Shown here: positions 26,671 through 36,788 of the stretch, piece after piece | Layout of the letters: each line of letters opens with the position of its first letter | Numbering within the stretch: position 1 is the first letter of the stretch | Assembly: GCA_003567685.1 (NCBI GenBank) | Contig: PWYW01000020.1 | Coordinates: 1 to 64,000, forward strand | DNA: 64,000 nucleotides | Direction of reading: 5' to 3' | Source of the DNA: Gammaproteobacteria bacterium | GTDB lineage: Bacteria; Pseudomonadota; Gammaproteobacteria; Xanthomonadales; Wenzhouxiangellaceae | Translations under genes and position numbers: made by a program | Notes under the pieces: generated by a model | Databases searched by the model: none | Seen by the model: only the letters and a program-made list of their open reading frames with translations | Told to the model about the DNA's origin: nothing

Positions 26671-29600
26671 ATGCGCTTGACTGCAATCAAACTGTCGGGC
26701 TTCAAGTCTTTTGTCGAGCCCACGCACGTCCGTTTTCCATCGAATCTCATGGGCATAGTCGGGCCAAACGGCTGTGGCAAATCCAACATCATCGATGCCG
26801 TCCGCTGGGTGATGGGCGAAAGCTCCGCGCGCCAGTTGCGCGGCGAATCCATGACGGACGTGATCTTTTCAGGCTCCAGTGCCCGCAAACCTGTTTCCAC
26901 GGCTACGGTCGAGCTTATTTTTGACAACAGCGATGGTCGAGCCGGGGGCGAATACGCCAGTTACAGCGAAATTTCGGTCAAGCGCCAGGTCAGTCGTGAC
27001 GGCCAGTCGGGATACTTTCTGAACGGTTCCCGTTGCCGGCGCAAGGATATTACGGATTTGTTCCTTGGTACCGGCCTCGGCCCTCGAAGCTACGCCATCA
27101 TCGAACAGGGCATGATTTCGCAGATTGTCGAGGCTCGTCCCGAAGAGTTGCGCGCCTTCCTCGAGGAAGCTGCTGGCATTTCCAAGTACAAGGAGCGGCG
27201 GCGGGAAACCGAGAACCGTATTCGCCACACGCGCGAAAACCTTGAGCGGCTGGCTGACCTTCGCGATGAAGTGAGCAAACAGCTGGAAAAGCTCAAGCGT
27301 CAGGCGAGGGCGGCGGAACGGTACCGCGAGCTTAAAGGCCGCTACCGCGAAGATGAAGCGCGCCTGCTGGCACTTCGCTGGCGTGAGGTATCGCGCCAGG
27401 TCGAGCGGGACCAGCAGCAAGCAAAGGAAATCGAAACGGCTCTGCAGGAAGCGCTGTCGAGGCAGCGATCGGCTGAAAATGAGCTGGAGAAACTGCGCCA
27501 GGACCAGCACCAGGCCAGCGAACTGACGTCATCGATTCAGGGTGAGCTTTACGAGGTGGCGGGTGAAATTGCTCGTCTCGAACAGGCGATTGAACACCAA
27601 CGCGAAATCCGCCAGCGGCAGCAGGCCGAGTATGAGGAAACAGAAGGCCGGCTGAATGAGTTGAAGCAGCATCTCGTTCTCGACAAGGCCCAAGTAAAGG
27701 AAACCACGGAGCTCCTGGCTGAATTGACACCGCAGCTTGATGAGGCGAGGGCTGATGAGCAAGCCGCGCTGGAAGCTCTGGAAACGGCCGAGCAAGGACT
27801 TTCTGCGTGGCAGCAACGCTGGCAAGAGCACCAGTCATCGGCCAACCAGGCGCGAAACCGTGCCGACTTGCTGCGCCAGCGCATCGAGCATCTGGACGAC
27901 CGCATGAGTCGTGCCAGCGATCGCCTCAAAAGCCTGGATCAACAATCAGGCGCTGCGGCAGTCGAAAGCCTGGCGGGTGAGCGAGAGCAGGCACAGCAGG
28001 CCCATGAACAGGCCGAGCACGCTCTGAAGGAAGCCCAGTCCAATGCAGAGAAGCTGCGCCAAAGGGCCAGTACGCAGCGAGTCGAGATCGAACAGCTTCG
28101 CAACCAACTCGAACAAGTGCGTGCCCAACGCCATGCGCGGCAGGGCCGGATGGATTCCCTGCGCCTGCTCAATCAACCCACTGACGAATCCAAAGACACT
28201 CAGCGATGGCTGGAAAAGGCTGGCCTGAAAGACCAACCGCGCCTGCTGGCATCGCTGGAAGTGAAGGATGCGCGCTGGACGGGAGCGTTGGAAGCCGTTC
28301 TGGACGAGTGGCTGAAGGCGGTTCCCGTCGACAATCTTGACGCCTTGCTGGACGCGCCGCTGCCGTCTGCGGGGCTTGGTCTGTGTGGCAGCCATGAAAT
28401 GGCCGCGCCAGCGGGCACGCTGGCCGAGCAGGTTGACGGAGCCGGCGCGCTTGGCGTGCTGCTGGCTGGCATTCATTGTGCGGATAATCTGAACATGGCG
28501 CGTGCCAGGCTGGCTGCTTTGTCTCCCGGGCAGTCCGTGGTGACGCCTGAAGGCGTTTGGATGGGGCAGGGCTGGTTGAAAACGCCCCGTCAGGGCAATA
28601 GCGAGGCCGGTGTGCTGGCTCGCGAGCGAGAAATTCGTGATCTTGTCCGACAGCTCGAGGAGGATAAGCAGGCCCAGGAGGATACCGAGACGGCCCTGGT
28701 CGATGCCCGGGAGGCACTCGAGAAATCTGAGGAGACGTTGCGACAGGGCGAGCGCGAAATCAGTGAGCTGCAGCGACAGCGGGCCCAGATTCATGGCCAG
28801 CTCAGCGCGATAGACGGGCGCATTGAAACGCTGGAGAAGCAGCGCAAGGCCGCTGCGCAAGAGCGTGAGCAGTTGGCGCAGCGCCAGACCGAAGATCAGT
28901 CGGCGGTGGGCCAGGCACGTGCTGACATGCAAGAAGTTCTGGCCTTGATGGAGCAGGCCGAATCGGCCCGCGAACCGCTTCGGCTGGAAAAGCAAACGCT
29001 GGATGAGGCACGCGAACAGGGGCGTGGGCGACAACGTGCTGCCCGCGATCGACGAGAGTCGCTCTCCCTCAAGCTTGAAGCCAGCCGCGCCAGTCTCAAT
29101 TCGCTGCGTCAGTCGATTGAGCGCATGGACGGTCAGGTGGGCCAGTTGCAGTCGCGCTTCCTGGAGTTGAGCACGGCGCTGGCCGAGGGCGATGCACCCG
29201 TCAAGCAGCAGCAGGCCCAGCGAGATGCCTTGCTGGAAAAACGTCTGGCCGTTGAGTCGCGTTTACGCGAAGCCCGTGTCGCCCTCGAAGCGCTGGAAGC
29301 AGAATGGCGCGGCCAGGATCAGGCGCGTCAACAGGCTGCAGCCGATGCCGACGAAGTGCGTAGTCGCCAATCCGCTCACCAGCTGGCTTTGCGTGAAAAG
29401 CAATTGAATGCCGAAAATCTGCATTCCCGCATTCAGGCGCTGTCGGCCGATCTGGACGAATTGCTTGCCGAGTTGCCGGAAGATGCCAAGACCCAGGCCT
29501 TCCAACAGGGCCTTGAAGCCCTTGAAGAAAAGATTCGCCGCCTGGAGCCGGTCAATCTGGCCGCGATCCAGGAGGCCGAAAGTGAAGCCGAGCGCAAGGA

Positions 29601-30156
29601 GTACCTGGATCGCCAGCACGCTGATCTGGAAGAAGCGCTGGAGACGCTGGAAAAAGCGATTGAGCGAATTGACCGAGATTCACGCACTCGCTTCCGCGAG
29701 ACCTTCGAAAAGGTCAACAAGAATATGGAAACGCTGTTTCCACGCCTGTTCGGCGGCGGTCATGGTCACCTGGAAATGGTTGGTGACGACTGGTTGACCG
29801 CCGGGGTCGCCATCATGGCCAGGCCGCCAGGCAAGAGAATTGCGCGCATCCACCTGATGTCAGGCGGCGAGAAAGCACTCACAGCGGTGTCTTTCGTGTT
29901 CTCGATTTTCAATTTGAACCCTGCGCCCTTCTGTCTGCTGGACGAGGTGGATGCACCGCTCGATGACGCCAATGTGGGACGCTTTTCCGAAATGGTCCGG
30001 GAAATGTCAGAGCAGGTGCAGTTCCTGATAGTGACGCATAACAAGGTCACAATGGAGGTCGCCCAGCAGATGTTGGGCGTAACGATGAGAGAGCCCGGCG
30101 TTTCCCGCCTGGTTAGCGTTGATCTTGACAAGGCCGTGGCTCTGGCAGAGGCTTGA
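26671..30156 (+). CDS. smc: Chromosome partition ATPase SMC
   Basis: Large condensin ATPase, 1161 residues. The N-terminal head has Walker A GPNGCGKSN (31-39). Two long coiled coils flank a hinge (about 510-640). The C-terminal head has the ABC signature SGGEKALTAV and Walker B CLLDEVDAPLDDANV (about 1060-1100). With scpA and scpB nearby this gives a complete SMC-ScpAB complex, arguing for a lineage outside the MukBEF-bearing gammaproteobacteria. zipA and ligA follow closely. Confidence 0.98.
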   Translation: MRLTAIKLSGFKSFVEPTHVRFPSNLMGIVGPNGCGKSNIIDAVRWVMGESSARQLRGESMTDVIFSGSSARKPVSTATVELIFDNSDGRAGGEYASYSEISVKRQVSRDGQSGYFLNGSRCRRKDITDLFLGTGLGPRSYAIIEQGMISQIVEARPEELRAFLEEAAGISKYKERRRETENRIRHTRENLERLADLRDEVSKQLEKLKRQARAAERYRELKGRYREDEARLLALRWREVSRQVERDQQQAKEIETALQEALSRQRSAENELEKLRQDQHQASELTSSIQGELYEVAGEIARLEQAIEHQREIRQRQQAEYEETEGRLNELKQHLVLDKAQVKETTELLAELTPQLDEARADEQAALEALETAEQGLSAWQQRWQEHQSSANQARNRADLLRQRIEHLDDRMSRASDRLKSLDQQSGAAAVESLAGEREQAQQAHEQAEHALKEAQSNAEKLRQRASTQRVEIEQLRNQLEQVRAQRHARQGRMDSLRLLNQPTDESKDTQRWLEKAGLKDQPRLLASLEVKDARWTGALEAVLDEWLKAVPVDNLDALLDAPLPSAGLGLCGSHEMAAPAGTLAEQVDGAGALGVLLAGIHCADNLNMARARLAALSPGQSVVTPEGVWMGQGWLKTPRQGNSEAGVLAREREIRDLVRQLEEDKQAQEDTETALVDAREALEKSEETLRQGEREISELQRQRAQIHGQLSAIDGRIETLEKQRKAAAQEREQLAQRQTEDQSAVGQARADMQEVLALMEQAESAREPLRLEKQTLDEAREQGRGRQRAARDRRESLSLKLEASRASLNSLRQSIERMDGQVGQLQSRFLELSTALAEGDAPVKQQQAQRDALLEKRLAVESRLREARVALEALEAEWRGQDQARQQAAADADEVRSRQSAHQLALREKQLNAENLHSRIQALSADLDELLAELPEDAKTQAFQQGLEALEEKIRRLEPVNLAAIQEAESEAERKEYLDRQHADLEEALETLEKAIERIDRDSRTRFRETFEKVNKNMETLFPRLFGGGHGHLEMVGDDWLTAGVAIMARPPGKRIARIHLMSGGEKALTAVSFVFSIFNLNPAPFCLLDEVDAPLDDANVGRFSEMVREMSEQVQFLIVTHNKVTMEVAQQMLGVTMREPGVSRLVSVDLDKAVALAEA

Positions 30157-30195
30157 GCTGCCAGACTGAAAGACTCTAGGAGAGTTTGCATAGAC

Positions 30196-31029
30196 GTGGA
30201 TACGCTGCGCCTGATTTTGATCGTCATTGGAGTGCTCATACTCGCCGCCATGGTTTTGTTTCACCGTCCGGCCGGCGAAAGCAAGCGCAACCATGCCCGA
30301 TGGCTTAATAGCCGCAGAGAGCCAAGCCTGGGGGACCTCGACGATGCGTCGGCGGATGCCGAGCAAGCGGATGTTGAGGCTGCGCCTGGAAGCCGTGCGG
30401 AGCGGACCCGGGAGGCTGGAGTAACGAGTGACGGTTCAATCCCTGGCTCGATCAGGCCCACCGGCCCCGACCGACGTGCCGCGGCTTCGACTTTGGCCGC
30501 TGGTCTGGTTTCCGGTCGCGCCGGGCTTGATGACGATGCTCAAACCGCGGCCGATATGAAGGCCGCCGATCACTCCAGACGGGGGCATCGTCAGGGCGCA
30601 GCCGACAAGATTGTTACGTTGTACGTTCAGCGCAAACAAGAGCGCCGTCTTGGTGGTAACGAGTTGCACGATGCAGCGCGCAAGGCCGGCCTGGATTTTG
30701 GCGAAATGAACATCTTCCACCGGCTGCAGGAGGGCGCCAGCGAGCCGGTGTTCAGTATGGCCAATTTAACCGCCCCCGGACATTTTGATCCCGCGCACTG
30801 GTCGAGCTTCGATACCCCGGGCGTGACCTTCTTTCTGACGTTGCCCGCACCTGTGAGCGCATTGGACGCCTGGGACGCCATGTTGGCCACCGCGCGGCGA
30901 ATGGCTGAACTGCTTGATGCTGAAGTGCTCGATGACGCGCGTTGCCAGGTCAGCCGGCAACGAATTGCCCAGATGCGTGATGAAATGCGGGACTATGACC
31001 GCAAGCATGGTCTCGGTAGCGGTTTCTGA
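30196..31029 (+). CDS. zipA: Cell division protein ZipA
   Basis: Anchors FtsZ to the inner membrane. It is 277 residues from a GTG at 30196: one N-terminal membrane segment (MDTLRLILIVIGVLILAAMV), a charged Ala/Asp/Gly/Arg-rich linker (about 30-135) rather than the Pro/Gln-rich linker of E. coli, and the C-terminal FtsZ-binding domain (about 140-270) with GLDFGEMNIFHRL. AGGAG lies 13 bases upstream, rather far. The smc-zipA-ligA order is common where SMC replaces MukB. It stops 3 bp before ligA. Confidence 0.93.
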   Translation: MDTLRLILIVIGVLILAAMVLFHRPAGESKRNHARWLNSRREPSLGDLDDASADAEQADVEAAPGSRAERTREAGVTSDGSIPGSIRPTGPDRRAAASTLAAGLVSGRAGLDDDAQTAADMKAADHSRRGHRQGAADKIVTLYVQRKQERRLGGNELHDAARKAGLDFGEMNIFHRLQEGASEPVFSMANLTAPGHFDPAHWSSFDTPGVTFFLTLPAPVSALDAWDAMLATARRMAELLDAEVLDDARCQVSRQRIAQMRDEMRDYDRKHGLGSGF

Positions 31030-33054
<2,025 letters not shown>

Positions 33055-33074
33055 ACATAGGAACGCGCTTGGGT

Positions 33075-33101
33075 CCGCCCAACCCAGGCAATGGGTTGGG
33101 C
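33075..33101. repeat. Perfect hairpin between ligA and the Usp gene
   Basis: CGCCCAACCC and GGGTTGGGCG (10 bp each) flank a seven-base loop. No T-run follows on the plus strand, so it is not a standard intrinsic terminator. It may stabilise the ligA 3' end or act with Rho. A TACAAT -10-like sequence lies 9 bp downstream, before the usp start. Confidence 0.6.
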
Positions 33102-33149
33102 GAAAGCGTTTACAATGAAAACTCGACCTTCCAGTGGGAGCACATAGGC

Positions 33150-33590
33150 ATGTCTGAAAAAATCAAGGAAATTCTGGTGCCGGTTGACGGCTCGGAAAAC
33201 GCCATCCGCGCAGCCCGGTTTGCAATGTCCATGGCCAAGGCAATGGATATCGGTGTTCGCCTGTTTTATGTTTTCCCGGCAGCCTCTGTCGAGGTGATCG
33301 GTATGGCCGGCATGTCGCGCGCCGATATCGACCAGGCCGCGCAGGCCGCTGCCCAGCGCGCTTTTGACCAGACCCGCGACGCCCTTGGTGAGGATCTGAT
33401 TGAACGAGTCGAACAGGAAACCTCCATTGGTGATCCGGCGGAAGAGATCATCCGTTACACGGAAGATGACAACACGGTGCTGGTTGTGCTGGGCCGTCGG
33501 GGATTGTCGAGGATGAAATCCCTGCTACTGGGTAGCGTTAGCGACAAGGTACTGCGCTACGCCCGGTCGCCGGTTTCGGTCATCACCTGA
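33150..33590 (+). CDS. Universal stress protein (UspA family)
   Basis: A 146-residue alpha/beta protein starting MSEKIKEILVPVDGSENA, with GGGAG upstream. The C-terminal ATP-binding pattern G-x2-G-x9-GS is present (GRRGLSRMKSLLLGSVSDK), so it is a nucleotide-binding type. Usp proteins respond to starvation and stress; the exact role here is unknown. It stands alone between ligA and aceK. The longer frame from 33069 includes hairpin sequence and is unlikely. Confidence 0.92.
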   Translation: MSEKIKEILVPVDGSENAIRAARFAMSMAKAMDIGVRLFYVFPAASVEVIGMAGMSRADIDQAAQAAAQRAFDQTRDALGEDLIERVEQETSIGDPAEEIIRYTEDDNTVLVVLGRRGLSRMKSLLLGSVSDKVLRYARSPVSVIT

Positions 33591-33668
33591 TTTGAACCTG
33601 GCTCGTCCCGCCCGTCGTCATTTTCGGTGGGCAGGGTGCGGGTCCGGTAGCAACAAGAGTTCCAGCCC

Positions 33669-35423
33669 TTGGCACAAGCCTCCAATACGCCGCTGGCCGA
33701 AACAACGGCCTCGGCTGCAGAGCTGCTGATCCGCGGTTTTGACGACTATAACGCCAGTTTTTCCGATCTCACCCGCAGGGCGAAGCGGCGATTTCGGAAA
33801 GGAGACCGGGTTGGCATGCGCTCAGACGGCATTGCCCGCCAGGATCTTTACGAGCGAAGCGTCAATACCCAGATCGACAAGCTTGAAGCGCTGCTTGGCA
33901 ATCGCCTGTTTTCCCGCTCGGTCTGGAAATCCATCCGCCAGCTTTATGCTGACGGAATCAGCCAGCGCCTGGATGCTGAACTCTACAAGACGTATTTCAA
34001 CACCATCGTCAGGCGCGTTTTCAGAACCCGCTCCGTCGACTCGGCGGTTGAATTCGTGGCTATCGAGATCGAACCAACCGATCGCATCACCCACCCGGTT
34101 TCGCGTCATGTCTACGCTGTTGGCGATGATCTGACCGGCACTTTTGAACGCCTCCTGGCAGATTACGAGTTCGGCATCGACTACGCCGATATTCGAAATG
34201 ATGCCGAGCGCCTGGCGGCGCGAATGTGGCAGACCTTCGGTGAACTGGATGGCTTGCCCATCAGCAATATCGAATTGCTGGAAACAGTCTTTTATCGCGA
34301 AGGCCGAGCCTACCTTGTCGGTCGGGCTTTCGGCCGGGATCGCTACCGGCCCTGCGTGATTGCGTTGAAGCAGGCCGATGGCCAGGTCATCGTCGATGCC
34401 CTGTTGACCACCCGCCTCCAGGTCAGCATTTTGTTCGGATACACCTTCAATTATTTTCATGCAGATCTGCCCACCGTCGGCGATGCGGTGGTTTTTTTGC
34501 GGACCTTGCTCCCGGACAAGCCGATTGATGAGCTTTACACCGTACTGGGCCGGGCCAAGCAGGGCAAGACAGATCGCTATCGAGTGTTCTTTCGACAACT
34601 GCAGCAACGCCCTGAGGAAAAGTTGGTGCTCGCTGAAGGCAAGCCGGGCATGGTGATGGTGGTTTTTACGCTGCCGTCGTATCCGCTGGTGTTCAAATTG
34701 CTCCGTGATCGTTTCGACCCCGACAAAACCGTTGCTCGAGACGAGGTGCACGAGCGCTATCGCATGGTTTACCGGCATGATCGTGTCGGGCGTCTGTTGG
34801 ATGCACAGGAGTTTCGCGATTTGCGCTTTCCGATCGATCGCCTGTCAGAACCTTTATTGCGAGAGCTTACCGAAGCGTGCGCTCGGCTGGTTGAGGTCGA
34901 GGATGACAGCATCGTCATTCGACATTGTTACGTCGAGAGGCGCGTGAGGCCTCTCAATCTCTACCTGAGCGAGGTCGACGGCGAGCTGGCAGAGCAGGCT
35001 GTGATTGGAATGGGCCAGGCACTCAAGGACCTGGCCCGGTCCAATATTTTTGCCGGCGATCTGCTGCCGAAGAATTTCGGCGTTACCCGATCAGGCCGGG
35101 TGGTCTTCTATGACTACGATGAGCTGATGTTGCTGACCGAATGCCGGTTCCGCCACATGCCCGTGGCAACGGATTTCGACGATATCTACAGCCCTCAACC
35201 CTGGTACCCCGTCGATGAGAATGACATTTTCCCTGTTGAGTTCGAGCGTTTCCTGGGCCTGAGCGCCAACCATATGGCGGTGCTCAAGCGTGAGCATCCA
35301 GAGTTGTTCGAAGTGGATTGGTGGCTTGAAGTACAACGGCGAATCCACCGTGGCGAGTCGCTCGATGTACCACCTTACACCCAGGACGCTTGTCTCGACC
35401 GATCAAGCGCCCTGGCAGAGTGA
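33669..35423 (+). CDS. aceK: Isocitrate dehydrogenase kinase/phosphatase
   Basis: A bifunctional enzyme that inactivates isocitrate dehydrogenase by phosphorylation and reactivates it, setting flux into the glyoxylate shunt. It is 584 residues from TTG 33669, with a regulatory N-terminal half and a kinase-fold C-terminal half. Family segments include ARSNIFAGDLLPKNFGVTR, VVFYDYDEL and FPVEFERFLGL. No aceA or aceB neighbours it here, unlike in enterobacteria. The Shine-Dalgarno is weak, and the start is chosen from the frame limit and family length. Confidence 0.96.
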   Translation: MAQASNTPLAETTASAAELLIRGFDDYNASFSDLTRRAKRRFRKGDRVGMRSDGIARQDLYERSVNTQIDKLEALLGNRLFSRSVWKSIRQLYADGISQRLDAELYKTYFNTIVRRVFRTRSVDSAVEFVAIEIEPTDRITHPVSRHVYAVGDDLTGTFERLLADYEFGIDYADIRNDAERLAARMWQTFGELDGLPISNIELLETVFYREGRAYLVGRAFGRDRYRPCVIALKQADGQVIVDALLTTRLQVSILFGYTFNYFHADLPTVGDAVVFLRTLLPDKPIDELYTVLGRAKQGKTDRYRVFFRQLQQRPEEKLVLAEGKPGMVMVVFTLPSYPLVFKLLRDRFDPDKTVARDEVHERYRMVYRHDRVGRLLDAQEFRDLRFPIDRLSEPLLRELTEACARLVEVEDDSIVIRHCYVERRVRPLNLYLSEVDGELAEQAVIGMGQALKDLARSNIFAGDLLPKNFGVTRSGRVVFYDYDELMLLTECRFRHMPVATDFDDIYSPQPWYPVDENDIFPVEFERFLGLSANHMAVLKREHPELFEVDWWLEVQRRIHRGESLDVPPYTQDACLDRSSALAE

Positions 35424-35465
35424 GGCCCCTGATTTTCCCATCCCCGCGGTGCCGGTAGCCGCTGC

Positions 35466-35541
35466 CTAGGAAATTTCCTAGATCTTAGCGCCGAACTTTC
35501 CTATCGCCAACGCCTTGTCTGACGCCGAGAATGCTAGGAAA
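35466..35541. repeat. 16-bp perfect palindrome plus two half-sites (TAGGAAA family)
   Basis: CTAGGAAATTTCCTAG (35466-35481) is a perfect palindrome. A single TTTCCTA lies at 35497-35503 and its inverse TAGGAAA at 35535-35541. The last copy ends 17 bases before the ATG of the 66-codon ORF. Three copies of one heptamer in 76 bp look like a multi-site operator. I do not recognise the regulator. Confidence 0.55.
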
Positions 35542-35558
35542 CAAGACGAGGCAAAAGT

Positions 35559-35759
35559 ATGCAGGCGAGAAATCTTGAACAGCTTCCCACTGCGGACTTG
35601 CTTGAATTGATTGAACAGCTCGATAACGCTCGTCAACGCGCCGAAGCTGTCCTCGCTCAGCGCATCGGCGACGAACTCACCGAACTGGGCAACATCTGCC
35701 ACCGCAGCCACTTGCAACATGCCGCCTTAAACAAGGAAACGGCAAAGTTTCCCCGTTGA
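35559..35759 (+). CDS. Small hypothetical protein (66 aa, coiled coil)
   Basis: MQARNLEQLPTADLLELIEQ opens a predicted helical, leucine-rich segment to about residue 45, loosely like the oligomerisation helix of H-NS-type proteins; the DNA-binding end of H-NS is missing. GAGG lies 7-8 bases before the ATG, and wobble positions are mostly G or C, which favour coding. It follows the palindrome cluster and could be autoregulated. Function unknown. It may be a small regulator or a remnant. Confidence 0.45.
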   Translation: MQARNLEQLPTADLLELIEQLDNARQRAEAVLAQRIGDELTELGNICHRSHLQHAALNKETAKFPR

Positions 35760-35886
35760 ATCCGGCCGACTGTCCGGGTTGGTCTCGACTGCAGGGTGGT
35801 AAGACGGTTTTCGACCTCGAAAACAATCCTCTCTTCATCAGTCATTTGTCTGCCTTGCTTATGCAGGCACTCGTATCAAACAGAGC

Positions 35887-35927
35887 AAAAAGAAAAAGGC
35901 CCTGCCGGTAAAACCTGCAGGGCCTTT
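35887..35927 (-). terminator. Intrinsic terminator of tRNA-Asn
   Basis: On the minus strand AAAGGCCCTG pairs with CAGGGCCTTT, followed by TTCTTTTT. In window coordinates the arms are 35895-35904 and 35918-35927. It lies just past the tRNA 3' end. Confidence 0.85.
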
Positions 35928-35932
35928 GAATC

Positions 35933-36009
35933 TGGCTCCCCGGGACGGATTCGAACCGCCGACCTAGTGATTAACAGTCACCCGCTCTAACCAGCTGAGC
36001 TACCGGGGA
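35933..36009 (-). tRNA. tRNA-Asn (anticodon GTT)
   Basis: A 77-nt cloverleaf on the minus strand with acceptor stem TCCCCGG/CCGGGGA, D stem GCTC/GAGC, anticodon stem GGTGA/TCACT with loop CTGTTAA (anticodon GTT), T stem GGCGG/CCGTC around TTCGAAT, discriminator G and encoded CCA. It has its own promoter and terminator. Confidence 0.97.
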
Positions 36010-36023
36010 ATAGAGAAGCGCGT

Positions 36024-36052
36024 ATTGTGCCGGGGGGCTGGACGATCGTCAA
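36024..36052 (-). promoter_or_regulatory. Sigma-70 promoter of tRNA-Asn
   Basis: On the minus strand TTGACG (36052-36047) and CACAAT (36029-36024) are 17 bp apart. The tRNA 5' end lies 14 bases beyond the -10. The -35 hexamer is identical to that of the tRNA-Val promoter. Confidence 0.75.
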
Positions 36053-36069
36053 GCCCTCGGCGGGATTTT

Positions 36070-36681
36070 TTAGTCACCGAATTCGTCGTGGTAGTCGGCA
36101 ATCGAGGCATCCACCACTTTCAGCGCGTGTTCGCGACCGTAGATGTTGTCGATCGAAATGTCGCTGGTTTCACCCGGCAGCAGTTTGTAGGTCAGGAAGT
36201 AGTGGCGTAGCCGCTCAGTCAGGTTGCTGGGCAATTCGGAGACGTCGTTCACGTCGCCCCACAGGCTATCGTTTTCGAGTACGGCGACGATCTTGTCGTC
36301 GGCCTCACCGTTGTCCACCATTTGCAGACCGCCGATCACCCGGGTATTCAGCAGCACCTCGCTGCGCGAAATCGGTCGCTCGCTGAAGACGCAGATATCA
36401 AGCGGATCACCGTCGCCTTTCTTGGCCTGCGGCATCAACTTGCCTACCCGGCTTCCACAGAAGGTGCGGGGGATGAAACCGTACAGGGTGGGCGGCTGCG
36501 ACGAGGTGCGCTGCGGCCGGTCGACCAGCAGGTAACCGGTTTTCTTGTCGATCTCGTATTTCACCGTGTCGAACGGGGTGATTTCGATGTAAGCGTGCAC
36601 AAGGCCGGGCGGTTTGCGCCCGGTTTCAAGGCCATGCCAGGGGTGCGGACGCCAGCGGTAGAACGGTTGGGGAAACGGCAT
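36070..36681 (-). CDS. ppa: Inorganic pyrophosphatase, family I
   Basis: Hydrolyses pyrophosphate, pulling biosynthetic reactions. It is 203 residues from ATG 36681 ([15 protein letters not shown]). The family I signature [10 protein letters not shown] carries the metal-binding aspartates. An in-frame ATG at 36711 lies inside a TATAAT box and so would be upstream of the transcript start; 36681 is therefore preferred, with AAGAG seven bases upstream. It is a single gene next to tRNA-Asn. Confidence 0.93.
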   Translation of the reverse strand: MPFPQPFYRWRPHPWHGLETGRKPPGLVHAYIEITPFDTVKYEIDKKTGYLLVDRPQRTSSQPPTLYGFIPRTFCGSRVGKLMPQAKKGDGDPLDICVFSERPISRSEVLLNTRVIGGLQMVDNGEADDKIVAVLENDSLWGDVNDVSELPSNLTERLRHYFLTYKLLPGETSDISIDNIYGREHALKVVDASIADYHDEFGD

Positions 36682-36709
36682 GTCGAGACTCTTTGCGAAA
36701 CAAGTCGAC

Positions 36710-36715
36710 ATTATA
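36710..36715 (-). promoter_or_regulatory. -10 box of ppa
   Basis: A perfect TATAAT on the minus strand, about 29 bases upstream of the chosen ppa start. No good -35 at 16-18 bp was found. It overlaps an in-frame ATG that longer gene models would use. Confidence 0.6.
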
Positions 36716-36788
36716 CGAGCAGATGACCGCCGTTTCGTCCGACATTGGTGGCATGTCAGCGATTGGATCTAGTGGGCCATGCGGCAAA

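Noticed and set aside
27946-29034. Minus-strand frame within the smc coiled coil
   Set aside because: Repetitive Leu/Arg-rich translation of coiled-coil DNA read backwards.
33075-33101. Intrinsic terminator of ligA
   Set aside because: The hairpin is perfect but has no T-run on the plus strand, so I list it only as a repeat.
33822-34778. Minus-strand frame of 318 codons inside aceK
   Set aside because: Antisense shadow; the sense product is a clear AceK.
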